This document shows positions 18,011-25,812 of a stretch of DNA of 64,000 nt, in pieces. This DNA comes from Stigmatella ashevillena (GTDB lineage: Bacteria > Myxococcota > Myxococcia > Myxococcales > Myxococcaceae). The first letter of the stretch is position 1. Each line of letters opens with the position of its first letter. The notes under the pieces are model-generated. The model was given only the letters and a program-made list of their open reading frames with translations. It made no database searches and was not told where the DNA came from. The stretch lies in contig NZ_JAQNDM010000002.1 in assembly GCF_028368975.1 (NCBI RefSeq), forward strand, positions 2,180,007 through 2,244,006, read 5' to 3'. A program made the position numbers and the translations under genes.

Positions 18011-18852
18011 CGTGCTGCCTCCCGCAGACCGTCCCGCGCCCTGTCCGCCTCGTCCAGCACGGCCTCCAGCGAGGGGATGCTCTGGTCCCATTCGATGAGC
18101 GTGGACACCGGCCCGGTGCGCTCCAGCACGTAACGGTAGAGCGACCAGACCTCATCGCACACGGGGCCGCCATGCGTGTCGATGAGCACGTCCGGCCGGC
18201 GCTCGTGCCCCGCCAGGTGGAGTTGCACCACGCGCTCCAGCGGCAGCGCGTCCACGAAGGCCCGGGGCTCGTAGCCGTGGTTCTGCGCGTTCACATAGAT
18301 GTTGTTCACATCCAGCAGCAGGCCGCAGTCGGCTTCCTCGGCCACGCGCCGCAGGAAGGTGGCCTCGTCCAGCGTCCCCCCGGGCATGCGCGCGTAGTAG
18401 CTCGGGTTTTCCAGCAGGAAGGGGCGCCCCACCCGGTCCATCACCTCGCGGACACGGGGGACCACATGCTCCACGGCCTCGTCATTGAAGGGCAGCGGCA
18501 ACAGGTCATGCAGGAACACCCCGCCCAGGCGCGAGTAGCAGAGGTGATCCGAGAAGAACGGCGCATCCAGCCGCCGCGTCAGCGCCGCCAGCCGGGTGAC
18601 ATAACCGTCATCCAGCGGGTCCGGCCCGCCGATGTTCAGCCCCACGCCATGGGGAAGCACCTGCCAGCGCTCGGCACAGGCGTCCAGCGCCCGTTGAGAG
18701 CGTCCGCCCAGGGACAGGAAGTTCTCGGGGACGATCTCCACCCAGTCGAGCGCGCGCCCGGTGCACGGCAGCGTCTCGTAGAACTCGCGCCGCAGCCCAA
18801 TCCCCGCCCCGAGAAACGTCAGTCCATGCCTGTGGGCGTAGCTGTTGGGCAC
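18007..18852 (-). CDS. bufB: DUF692 multinuclear iron oxygenase, bufferin-type maturase (BufB/HvfB/MbnB-like)
   Basis: This 281-residue TIM-barrel protein retains the metal-ligand motifs of the MNIO family: SDHLCYSR (His103), LLENPS (Glu148), LLLDVNNIYVNAQNH (Asp181, Asn184, His192), HLAGHE (His212, His216), DTHGG (Asp225, His227) and LIEWDQ (Glu254). Such enzymes use two or three iron ions and oxygen to convert cysteine into thiooxazole or oxazolone/thioamide groups that bind copper. GTG at 18852 is preferred because GAGGAGG precedes it by five bases. It sits between the precursor and the DUF2063 partner. Confidence 0.93.
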   Translation of the reverse strand: MPNSYAHRHGLTFLGAGIGLRREFYETLPCTGRALDWVEIVPENFLSLGGRSQRALDACAERWQVLPHGVGLNIGGPDPLDDGYVTRLAALTRRLDAPFFSDHLCYSRLGGVFLHDLLPLPFNDEAVEHVVPRVREVMDRVGRPFLLENPSYYARMPGGTLDEATFLRRVAEEADCGLLLDVNNIYVNAQNHGYEPRAFVDALPLERVVQLHLAGHERRPDVLIDTHGGPVCDEVWSLYRYVLERTGPVSTLIEWDQSIPSLEAVLDEADRARDGLREAAR

Positions 18853-18881
18853 CGGTGCCTCCTCGGGTGGGAACAACACAA

Positions 18882-18907
18882 GCGGCGGGAAGACCTCTTC
18901 CCACCGC
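18882..18907 (-). terminator. Terminator/attenuator-like hairpin between RiPP precursor and maturase
   Basis: In the minus-strand transcript GCGGTGGGAAG pairs with CTTCCCGCCGC through 11 pairs (one U-G) around a four-base AGGU loop. It is followed by the U-rich stretch UUGUGUUGUU. It lies 22 bases past the precursor stop and just before the maturase ribosome-binding site. This is what a partial terminator or processing hairpin would look like if the peptide is needed in excess over the enzymes. Confidence 0.6.
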
Positions 18908-18929
18908 CTGGCTTACCTATGCTTCGGTA

Positions 18930-19184
18930 TTACTTCTTGCCACCACACTTGCCTTCACCGCACTTGCCCTCACCACACTTGCCCTCTTCGCCCTTGGGAG
19001 CAGACGGGGCCGCCGTGGTGTCACCGGCCGCGCCCTGCTCGGGATTGGCCGCCTGGCTGCCGGGGGATTGGGTCGAATCCGCGGGGGCCGCCGCGGCCTC
19101 CGCGGACTTGGAGGACGCACAGCCAGTGGCGAGCGCGCTGAGCGAGAGGGTGCCAACAACCGCGGCCAGAGCCTTGACGTTCAT
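18930..19184 (-). CDS. Bufferin/HvfA-type copper RiPP precursor with three EGKCG motifs
   Basis: This is an 84-residue precursor. Residues 1-22 form a signal peptide (LAAVVGTLSLSALATGC), and a disordered Ala/Ser/Pro/Gln-rich spacer follows. The C-terminal core reads EGKCGEGKCGEGKCGGKK, with cysteines 70, 75 and 80 at five-residue spacing. EGKCG is the modified motif in HvfA/bufferin-type peptides, and the DUF692/DUF2063 enzymes are encoded immediately downstream. Function is probably copper sequestration in the periplasm. The leader ends in ALATGC, which could be a lipobox and would make this a lipid-anchored RiPP; a conventional cleavage is also possible. Confidence 0.85.
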   Translation of the reverse strand: MNVKALAAVVGTLSLSALATGCASSKSAEAAAAPADSTQSPGSQAANPEQGAAGDTTAAPSAPKGEEGKCGEGKCGEGKCGGKK

Positions 19185-19263
19185 GGATGCTTCCTTTCGA
19201 GACTGCGTGGAAAGTACTGCGATCTCGGTGGGCGACTGCGCGCCACCGTTCATCCGCCGCCGC

Positions 19264-20724
19264 TTACCGGGCCCCGCTGGCGCGCTGAGCTTCCAGAGAC
19301 TCACGCAGCGGGCTGTCCCGAGCGGACTGCAGCTGGATGCCGCCCGGCGTGAGCGTCACCCCCAACGCTTCTAACAAACCCTCCAACCCAGCAAAAGCGG
19401 GTTCTGGCAGGGACCGGGCCCACAAGGCCTCGAAGAGAGGCTTCCCCGCCACGGCGTCCACGGCCGCGCCATAGGCCACCGGGGTGGAGGTGGGGCCTTG
19501 TCCGGCCAGAAACTCCAGCACGTCTTCCAGCCCGCGCTGGCCCTGCGTGGCTCGGCGCAGTTCCACATCGAGCCGCAACGCCAGGTACGCGCCCACCCAA
19601 TAAATGCCGGGGGGAGCGTCCTCTTCGATCATCTCCTTGAGCGTCCGCCCCGCGGCCTGCTCCTGGCCGCGTTCGAAGCCCTTCAGCAGCTCCGCCCACG
19701 CACGCTCGGGCGTCTGCCGTCCCGAGCGCGCCCGGGCCAGCTCTGTGAAGTAGGTGGCCAGTCCCTCGGAGATCCAGGCCGTGCGCGGCACGAAAGCCGG
19801 ATGAATCATGTGCAGCATCTCGTGGAGCGCCGCCCAGTCCGCCTCCATGGCCTCGGGGCGTGCCTCCTGCCCCACCAGCAGGGAGATGCTCGGAGGCGAA
19901 CTCCACATCAGCATTCCAAAAAGGTTGGGCGTGCGAACCCCTTCCACGGGGACGACGTGTACGGCCACCCGCGGGTACGGAAACGTCCGCCGCACGGTGA
20001 GGAGCTGCTCGGCTGTCCGCTTCAGCCAAGCGCACACCGCCCCGTCCTCCCAGTGGCGCATCGGCGCAAGGAGGGCCACGTCCAGCATGGTGCCAGGCAG
20101 ATGGGCCTGGCACCGTCTTCCCCCGAAGCTGTGAAAGCCCGAGTTCACGAGATCCTCTGCGGTCAGCGCATAGCGCCCCCCGGGGCCTGGAACCCAGGGC
20201 AGCAGCGCCTCCGCCCCTTCCAGCGACAACTCCACGCGCCGGGACGGCGACGCCACCCGTGGCCGCAGCAGCCAGCTCTTTCCCGCCAGGTGCCGTGCCT
20301 CCCCCTGCCCCATGCCGGTGAAGAAGCCGGGCCCCCGCTCGCGGATGAGCTCATCCAGGGGATAGCGGTATCGAAGCGAGTGGGTTCCCCGAGGAAGCCT
20401 CACCGAGCCGCCTTGGACCGGCAGTGCGAGCGGAGCCTCCTTGTCCTGGAACGCCCACACGGTCTTTACCCCGCCGGGCTGGGTAAACAGAAAGTCCTGC
20501 GCCTCCTGCTGATCCAGTTCCAGCGCTACCTCCAGCGCATGCTCGGGCTCGCGCACATAGGTCACGTGGTAGCGCAAGGCCTGGGAGGACACCTCCCGCC
20601 GAAGAGGGGCCTGAGGGGCCACCGTCTGGCAGGCCCCCAGACTCAGGGTGAGCACCAGGAGGCTCGAAAGCCACAGCGGGGCTCTTGGCAGGCAATGGAG
20701 GCGCCCAGCCCCTGTCTTTTTCAT
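19264..20724 (-). CDS. M61/M1-like gluzincin metallopeptidase lipoprotein
   Basis: This 486-residue lipoprotein has leader WLSSLLVLTLSLGAC. Its catalytic part has the zinc site His301-Glu302-x2-His305 (LHEMLHMIHPAF) and a downstream Glu320 in AWISEGLATYF. This arrangement fits M1/M61-type gluzincins such as glycyl aminopeptidases. The N-terminal 200 residues are beta-rich, like the M61 N-terminal domain. Substrate is unknown. ATG at 20724 gives the signal peptide. The gene ends 80 bp upstream of the RiPP precursor and could read into it. Confidence 0.82.
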   Translation of the reverse strand: MKKTGAGRLHCLPRAPLWLSSLLVLTLSLGACQTVAPQAPLRREVSSQALRYHVTYVREPEHALEVALELDQQEAQDFLFTQPGGVKTVWAFQDKEAPLALPVQGGSVRLPRGTHSLRYRYPLDELIRERGPGFFTGMGQGEARHLAGKSWLLRPRVASPSRRVELSLEGAEALLPWVPGPGGRYALTAEDLVNSGFHSFGGRRCQAHLPGTMLDVALLAPMRHWEDGAVCAWLKRTAEQLLTVRRTFPYPRVAVHVVPVEGVRTPNLFGMLMWSSPPSISLLVGQEARPEAMEADWAALHEMLHMIHPAFVPRTAWISEGLATYFTELARARSGRQTPERAWAELLKGFERGQEQAAGRTLKEMIEEDAPPGIYWVGAYLALRLDVELRRATQGQRGLEDVLEFLAGQGPTSTPVAYGAAVDAVAGKPLFEALWARSLPEPAFAGLEGLLEALGVTLTPGGIQLQSARDSPLRESLEAQRASGAR

Positions 20725-20902
20725 GCCGCACCGTGTCAGTAAAAGTTTGACAACCTCCGGCAAAGGCGTTGTTCCCTCCACCCTTGCCCCGCTCACCCTC
20801 GCTACAACCCGTTGATTTTATGAGGCTAAAATGCGCTGGGACTGCCCCGTCGACCCTGTTCGTTGCTCCATCAACAGGGGTTGACGCCTCCTGAAACGCT
20901 GG

Positions 20903-20929
20903 TTGCAAATCGGTAAATCGCCTTGCAAA
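20903..20929 (+). promoter_or_regulatory. Two TTGCAAA direct repeats, candidate RamB-type autoregulatory site
   Basis: TTGCAAA occurs at 20903-20909 and again at 20923-20929, exactly 20 bp apart (about two helical turns), in the leader of a RamB/ScfR-like regulator gene. The described RamB motif of Corynebacterium contains the core TTTGCAAA, so self-binding is a reasonable inference. The flanking bases do not match that consensus perfectly. Confidence 0.45.
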
Positions 20930-20982
20930 AGTGTTTTTGAGCAGGAGGCCCCCGTCCGGGATGCCTCTGTGTGGACCTGGGA

Positions 20983-22545
20983 ATGAACGAGAACGCACTC
21001 AACGCGAACGTGGGCCTGAAACTGCGGGGCCTGCGGCTCGCGCGCAACATCAAGCAGACGGATGCGGCGAAGGACCTGGGAGTCTCTCCTGCGTACTTGA
21101 ACCTCATCGAGAAGGGCAAGCGGGTGATGCCCTTCCCGCTGCTGTGGAAGGCCCTGCGCTACTTCGATCAAGATCCCGAGCAGTTCATGTCCACGCTGGG
21201 CGAAGGGCGCGTGGACGAGGCCCTGGCGAAGCTTTTGGACGAGCCGCTCCTCAAGAGCCTGGACATCGACTCCGAGTCGCTCCAGAGCCTGTCGGCGGAG
21301 CCGAAGCTCGCGGGCACCGTGGCCGCCCTCTTCAACCTCTACAAGAACACGCGCACACAGTTGGAGAACGTGCTGACGCAGCTGTCCGCCGAGGAGCGCA
21401 CCCGCGCCCAGACCGGCCAGAGCGGCGGCACGGGGCCCGGGCTGCGCTTTGACTACTCGCCGTTCGACGAGGTGAGCGACTTCCTGGAGTCCCACCGCAA
21501 CTACTTCCCCGAGTTGGAGGAGCAGGCGGAGGCGATGCGCCGGGACTTTCAGCTGGAGCGGCTGCTCACCAGCGCCCAGCTCATCCGCTTGTTGGAGGAG
21601 CGCTTCGACTTCCGGGTGCGGTTCGAGACCGCGCACAGCGGCTCCTCCGTGGTGCGCCGGTTGGACTTGGAAGAGCAGACGCTCACGCTCTCGCCCGATC
21701 TCACCGAGCAGCCCCTGAAGTTCCAGGTGGCCACCTCTCTGGGCCTGCTGCTCATGGACCGGGAGAAGCTGGTGGAGCGCATCGTCGGCCATGGCCGCAC
21801 CCGCCACGCGGAGACGCAGCGCCTCATCAAGGTGCACCTGGCCAACTACTTCGCCGGCGCGCTCATGCTCCCCTACGGAGACTTCTTCAAGGAGGTGGAG
21901 CGCACGCGCTACGACGTGGAGCTGCTGTCCAACATCTTCGGCACCACCTACGAGACGGTGGCCCACCGCTTCTGCAACCTCTCGGACCCGAAGCGCACCG
22001 GCATCCCCTTCCACTTCCTGCGCGCGGACATCGCCGGCAACATCTCCAAGCGCTACAGCGGCACGGGGCTGAAGTTCGCCACGGGCGGCGGCTCGTGCGG
22101 CAAGTGGGCCGTGCACCTGGCCTTCCTCAACCCGGGCCAGCTCACCCGGCAGTATTCGATGATGCCGGATGGGGCCACCTACTTCTGCTTCGCCAAGGTG
22201 CAGCTCCAGCCCATCGAGGGCTCCATCGTGAAGGGCACCGCCTACTCCATCGGCCTGGGCACCCACGCGGAGAACGCCAAGTACCTGGCCTATGGCCTGC
22301 CCACCAATGATCTGCGCAAGGACGCGGTGGCCAGTGGCATCACCTGCCGCTTCTGCGAGCGGACCGATTGCAACCAGCGTTCGGCGGCCAGCTACCGCTT
22401 CGCCTTCGCTTTTGACGAATACACCAAGAAGGATTGCTTCTTCTCGCCCCTGCTCGTGCACGAGGGCGGCAAGGGCGAGCGCGGCGAACGGCACGACGCG
22501 ATGGACAAGGCGCTCCGGCGCCGCAACAAAGAGGGAGAGGGCTGA
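20983..22545 (+). CDS. RamB/ScfR-family XRE transcriptional regulator
   Basis: This is a 520-residue protein. It contains an N-terminal XRE helix-turn-helix (KQTDAAKDLGVSPAYLNLIE, residues 20-60), a coiled helical linker, an IrrE/ImmA-like fold without an active HExxH (TLSPDLTEQPLKFQVATSLG), and a C-terminal DUF2083 region. The C-terminal region has four conserved cysteines (GGGSCGKW and CRFCERTDC). The family senses short-chain acyl-CoA or nutrient state and controls acetate, propionate or glyoxylate genes. ATG at 20983 is taken as the start; a GTG at 20971 is possible. A TPR gene follows 35 bp downstream, probably cotranscribed. Confidence 0.9.
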   Translation: MNENALNANVGLKLRGLRLARNIKQTDAAKDLGVSPAYLNLIEKGKRVMPFPLLWKALRYFDQDPEQFMSTLGEGRVDEALAKLLDEPLLKSLDIDSESLQSLSAEPKLAGTVAALFNLYKNTRTQLENVLTQLSAEERTRAQTGQSGGTGPGLRFDYSPFDEVSDFLESHRNYFPELEEQAEAMRRDFQLERLLTSAQLIRLLEERFDFRVRFETAHSGSSVVRRLDLEEQTLTLSPDLTEQPLKFQVATSLGLLLMDREKLVERIVGHGRTRHAETQRLIKVHLANYFAGALMLPYGDFFKEVERTRYDVELLSNIFGTTYETVAHRFCNLSDPKRTGIPFHFLRADIAGNISKRYSGTGLKFATGGGSCGKWAVHLAFLNPGQLTRQYSMMPDGATYFCFAKVQLQPIEGSIVKGTAYSIGLGTHAENAKYLAYGLPTNDLRKDAVASGITCRFCERTDCNQRSAASYRFAFAFDEYTKKDCFFSPLLVHEGGKGERGERHDAMDKALRRRNKEGEG

Positions 22546-22580
22546 CTCCCTCTCCCGGCCAGGATAAGAGCCACCTCACG

Positions 22581-23450
22581 ATGAGCCTGACGGACAGCGA
22601 ACACGCCCACATCCAGAAAGCCCTCCAGCAGCAGCGCGACTCGCTCGCGGCCCTGCGCTTCACCGGCAGCCCGGCGGAGGTTGGCCAGGGGCTGATCCAG
22701 CTCGCCGAGCTTCACGGCATGCTCGAGGACCATGCCGGCAGCCGCCAGAGTTACGAAGAGGCGCTCGGCCTCTTCAAGACCGCGGGCCACAAGGCGGGCC
22801 AGGCCCAGGCGCTCTATGGGCTGGGCGTGGTGCGGGCGAACCTCGAAGACCACCCGGGCGCCATCGAACGGCTGGCCCAGTCGGCGGCCCTTTATAATGA
22901 GGTGAAGGATCGCGAGGGCGAGGCGCTCTGCCGCGCCTGCATCGGTGAGTCCCTGCGCGCGCTCGGCCACACGGATGGCGCCGAGGAGAAGTACCAGGAG
23001 GCGCTGATCCTCTTCCGCCAGACGCGCAACTTCCAACGCGTGGCCGCCCTGTTGCTGGACATCGGCGACATCCGCATGGAGGCCGGGGACTATAAGAAAG
23101 CCCGCGAGCGCTTCCTGGAGGCCCTCTCGCTGCTGGAGAAGGGCGATGATCCGGAGCCCCTGGCGCTCTGCCAGCTCCTGCTCGGTGAGGCCGAAGGGCT
23201 GCTCGGCGGCCACGAAGCGGCGCGCCCCCACCTGCTCCAGGCCGTGTCGCTGTACGAGCAGCTCCACGAGCATGCCTTCGAGGCCCGGGCGCGGTGGGAT
23301 CTGGCCCTGGCCTGCTACCACCAGCAGGACTGGCCCGCAGCACGGGTCCAGTTCGAGGCCGTGCTCCCGCTCTATGAGGCGCAGGGCCGCTCGGACGAGG
23401 CGGCCAAGGTGCGCAACGTGCTGGCGCACTTCACGGCGCGGGGCGTGTGA
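22581..23450 (+). CDS. Cytosolic tetratricopeptide-repeat protein
   Basis: This 289-residue protein is almost entirely TPR sequence: about six to seven helix pairs from residue 35 onward, each with the pattern A/G-x2-Y-x2-A-L-x-L (SRQSYEEALGLFKTAGHKAG, AEEKYQEALILFRQTRNF, ARERFLEALSLLEKGDDP). There is no signal peptide or effector domain, so it is likely a protein-protein scaffold. It lies 35 bp behind the RamB-like regulator in the same direction. Its stop is one base from the stop of the convergent DUF1634 gene. Confidence 0.85.
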   Translation: MSLTDSEHAHIQKALQQQRDSLAALRFTGSPAEVGQGLIQLAELHGMLEDHAGSRQSYEEALGLFKTAGHKAGQAQALYGLGVVRANLEDHPGAIERLAQSAALYNEVKDREGEALCRACIGESLRALGHTDGAEEKYQEALILFRQTRNFQRVAALLLDIGDIRMEAGDYKKARERFLEALSLLEKGDDPEPLALCQLLLGEAEGLLGGHEAARPHLLQAVSLYEQLHEHAFEARARWDLALACYHQQDWPAARVQFEAVLPLYEAQGRSDEAAKVRNVLAHFTARGV

Positions 23451-23451
23451 C

Positions 23452-23871
23452 TCAGGCGTGCAGCCCCGCGCCCACCGCGATCGCCAACAGGCTCAAGACT
23501 CCCACGGCGTAGAGGGTGTAACGCCACTCTCCTCGCAGCCCCAGCATGGTTCCTGCCACCGCCAGCCGGGCCACGGGCGTCACCAGCAGCAGGGACGCCG
23601 CGCTCTTGCGCAGCGTATCAATGGACACCGCCACATCCTGCGATGGGGGCAACAGCTCCAGAACCAGGGAGGCGAGAAACATCCCCCCGCTGATCAGCGC
23701 TCCACCCTGAAGAATCCGGACGATCCACCGCTCCCCCGCCGCAGCGCGGCCGATCCGTGCCTTGGCTCGGGTACGGGCGGGCGGCGCGTACGTGGGGTCC
23801 GGCTCGCCCACCAGCACATGTCCCTCCCCCCGCGACGGTGGTACCGGCGCCGTCGCCTCCCTCATTTCCAT
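23452..23871 (-). CDS. DUF1634 membrane protein, partner of the TauE/SafE transporter
   Basis: This is a protein of about 139 residues with three membrane segments (LQGGALISGGMFLASLVLEL, SAASLLLVTPVARLAVAG, TLYAVGVLSLLAIAVGAGLH) typical of DUF1634. The family occurs next to TauE/SafE exporters. Here its first codons overlap the end of that gene (the stop is 23862-23864). The start could be the ATG at 23871 or the one at 23865, which would give an ATGA overlap. The exact role is unknown, but an accessory subunit is the usual inference. Confidence 0.83.
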   Translation of the reverse strand: MEMREATAPVPPSRGEGHVLVGEPDPTYAPPARTRAKARIGRAAAGERWIVRILQGGALISGGMFLASLVLELLPPSQDVAVSIDTLRKSAASLLLVTPVARLAVAGTMLGLRGEWRYTLYAVGVLSLLAIAVGAGLHA

Positions 23872-24641
23872 ATGCTCGGCCACAATCCCTCCCCCCCCTT
23901 CCACAGCATCTGTACCGCCACCACCAGCAGCAGCCCCGCGAACAGCTTCTTGAGCACCGCGGTGGAGACGTAAGGCATCAACCGGCTTCCCCCATGCGCG
24001 CCTGCCAGCACGCCCACAATCAACGGGGAGACGAGCGCCAGTTTGAGGTGGCCGCGCCAGGCATAGGAGGCCACGCTCGCGGCCCCCGTCACGCCAATCA
24101 TCAGACTGCTGGTGGCGCTGGCCACCTTGAAAGGCACCCGCATGCCATAGCTCATCAGCGGCACCTTGAGCGGGCCGCCGCCGACGCCCAGCAGGGCCGA
24201 CAGCCCTCCGGCGACGAATGAGCCGGAGACACCCAGGGGGTAGTTCACCGGCGTGTACATCCCCTGCACCGGCTCTGCTTGGGGCGAGCGCACCAGGAGA
24301 ATCTGCAAGCCGACATAGAGGGCGAAGAGGCCAAACACCACCGCCACCACGGCCGGAGCGATGTAGACCGCCACCAGCCCGCCGATGAGGGCGCCCATCA
24401 CCGTGGCCAGCTCCAGCGTCAGCCCCAGGCGAATGTCACTCAGGCGCTTGTCCACGTAGCTGGCCGCGGCCGCACACGAGCTGGCCACCACACACATGAG
24501 GCTGGCGGGAACCGCCTCTTCCACCGGCAGCTTGAACCCGAGGACCAGCACCGGCACCAGCACCACCCCTCCGCCGACACCGAGCAACGCCCCCGCCAGA
24601 CCCGCCACCCCACCCGCGGCAATGAGAAGTAGAACCGTCAT
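23862..24641 (-). CDS. TauE/SafE family sulfite/organosulfonate exporter-like permease
   Basis: This 259-residue integral membrane protein has the internally duplicated TauE/SafE signature. GxxxGxGGG occurs at both ends (GLAGALLGVGGGVVLVPVL near residue 12 and GGLSALLGVGGGPLKVPLM near 150), and there are about eight transmembrane helices. The family exports sulfite, sulfoacetate or related anions; the substrate here is not known. ATG at 24641 begins directly at the first helix. It overlaps the downstream DUF1634 gene, the canonical pairing. Confidence 0.9.
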   Translation of the reverse strand: MTVLLLIAAGGVAGLAGALLGVGGGVVLVPVLVLGFKLPVEEAVPASLMCVVASSCAAAASYVDKRLSDIRLGLTLELATVMGALIGGLVAVYIAPAVVAVVFGLFALYVGLQILLVRSPQAEPVQGMYTPVNYPLGVSGSFVAGGLSALLGVGGGPLKVPLMSYGMRVPFKVASATSSLMIGVTGAASVASYAWRGHLKLALVSPLIVGVLAGAHGGSRLMPYVSTAVLKKLFAGLLLVVAVQMLWKGGEGLWPSIWK

Positions 24642-24792
24642 TTCCCAACTGAGAATAGGGGGCACCCCCTGCTTCGGATAGCGGCATTCCTCCCCCGCGC
24701 TCCGCGCTCGCCTGGACGGCCGCTTCCCAAGGGCCGTGCATGGCCCGGTGGTACAAGGTGAGCGTTGGGTACGCGTCTGCGCAAGCCCCGGA

Positions 24793-25686
24793 TCAGGCGA
24801 CGCACGCCCCGATGGTGCCCTCTGGAAACTCCTCCAGGAACCGGGCGCGCGTCCGGGGTGTGAACGTGCCGCGCGCCATGTAGACCAACAGGCGGCGCAG
24901 CAGCACCCGGGCTTGTTCCAGCGCGCCATCCACCTCGGTGAAGAAGTCGAAGCCGTCGTGCCGGTACAGCTCGTGGAAGCTCAGCTGCGAGTACGCGGGC
25001 AGGCCCCGCAGGCGCCCCAGCGGGCTGGAGAGGACGAGCCCCTTCATGTAGAGCCCCCTCACCCACCCATCGACCTGGGCCTTGGTAGGCGCCTGCTCGA
25101 TCCGCTCCTGCGAGGCCAGCCGCACCAGTTCGTAGATGCCACGCCCGATGCCCCGGTACGGGAACCCCGAGCTCTTGACGACCTGGAAACGCTCCAGCAG
25201 GTGGAAGGTGCCCAGCAGTTCCTTGCCGTACAGCTCCCGCAGATAGAAGAGCGTCTGCGCCCATTCGATCTGCCGGTGGGCCTCCAGCGCACGCTCTCCC
25301 CGGCGCCGATGGGCCACCACCATCCGCTCCACCTCTCCGTGGAGCCGCCGATCCAGGCACAAGTGCAGGAAGTAGCCCGCCAGCAGCGCCAGGCCCGGCT
25401 CGGTGCCGACCAGGGCGCCCGTGGCCACCAGCTCCGCCATCTTCAGTCCCAGCCCCACCGGCGCGTGCTCGTGATAGAGCCGCGCGAAGGCGGGCAGTTC
25501 CTGTTCCGGCAGCAGCGCGGACACCCCTCCCCGGAGCCCTTCGCACAGCGGGAGCGCCGGCAGCGTGGCCCCAAAGCGCGCATACGGCAGATCCTCGGAC
25601 AAGGCCCGCGCAATGTCCGCGGGCAGGTCGCCCGGTCGGGCGGCGAGCCGCTCGATGGCTGTCAGGTGCAACAACATCGTGGGCAT
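24793..25686 (-). CDS. Conserved protein resembling zinc-dependent phospholipase-C-like family
   Basis: This is a 297-residue protein without signal peptide. The N-terminus (MLLHLTAIERLAARPGDLP) and the early GATLPALPL resemble a group of bacterial proteins labelled zinc-dependent phospholipase C-like, in which several His/Asp residues bind metal. HLCLDRRLHGE and LSFHELYRHDGFDFF could contribute ligands here. The similarity is weak and I cannot confirm the active site. It is divergent from leucyl aminopeptidase. Confidence 0.55.
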   Translation of the reverse strand: MPTMLLHLTAIERLAARPGDLPADIARALSEDLPYARFGATLPALPLCEGLRGGVSALLPEQELPAFARLYHEHAPVGLGLKMAELVATGALVGTEPGLALLAGYFLHLCLDRRLHGEVERMVVAHRRRGERALEAHRQIEWAQTLFYLRELYGKELLGTFHLLERFQVVKSSGFPYRGIGRGIYELVRLASQERIEQAPTKAQVDGWVRGLYMKGLVLSSPLGRLRGLPAYSQLSFHELYRHDGFDFFTEVDGALEQARVLLRRLLVYMARGTFTPRTRARFLEEFPEGTIGACVA

Positions 25687-25812
25687 GCACGGCCACAGCT
25701 ATCCAGCGCGACGCATCATTGCAATGACCGAATGAATCCGGCGCTTTGCGCGTAACAGGTGGGGCGGTACAGTCCGCGCCGCTTCCTCCTACCCCAGGAG
25801 CACATCCTCACC

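Noticed and set aside
18940-18990. Short tandem DNA repeats at the end of the RiPP precursor
   Set aside because: They simply encode the three EGKCG motifs, so they are not an independent repeat element.
20818-22494. A 558-codon minus-strand frame opposite the RamB-like gene
   Set aside because: Shadow of a well-supported regulator gene; low-complexity His/Glu/Leu/Val translation without a motif.
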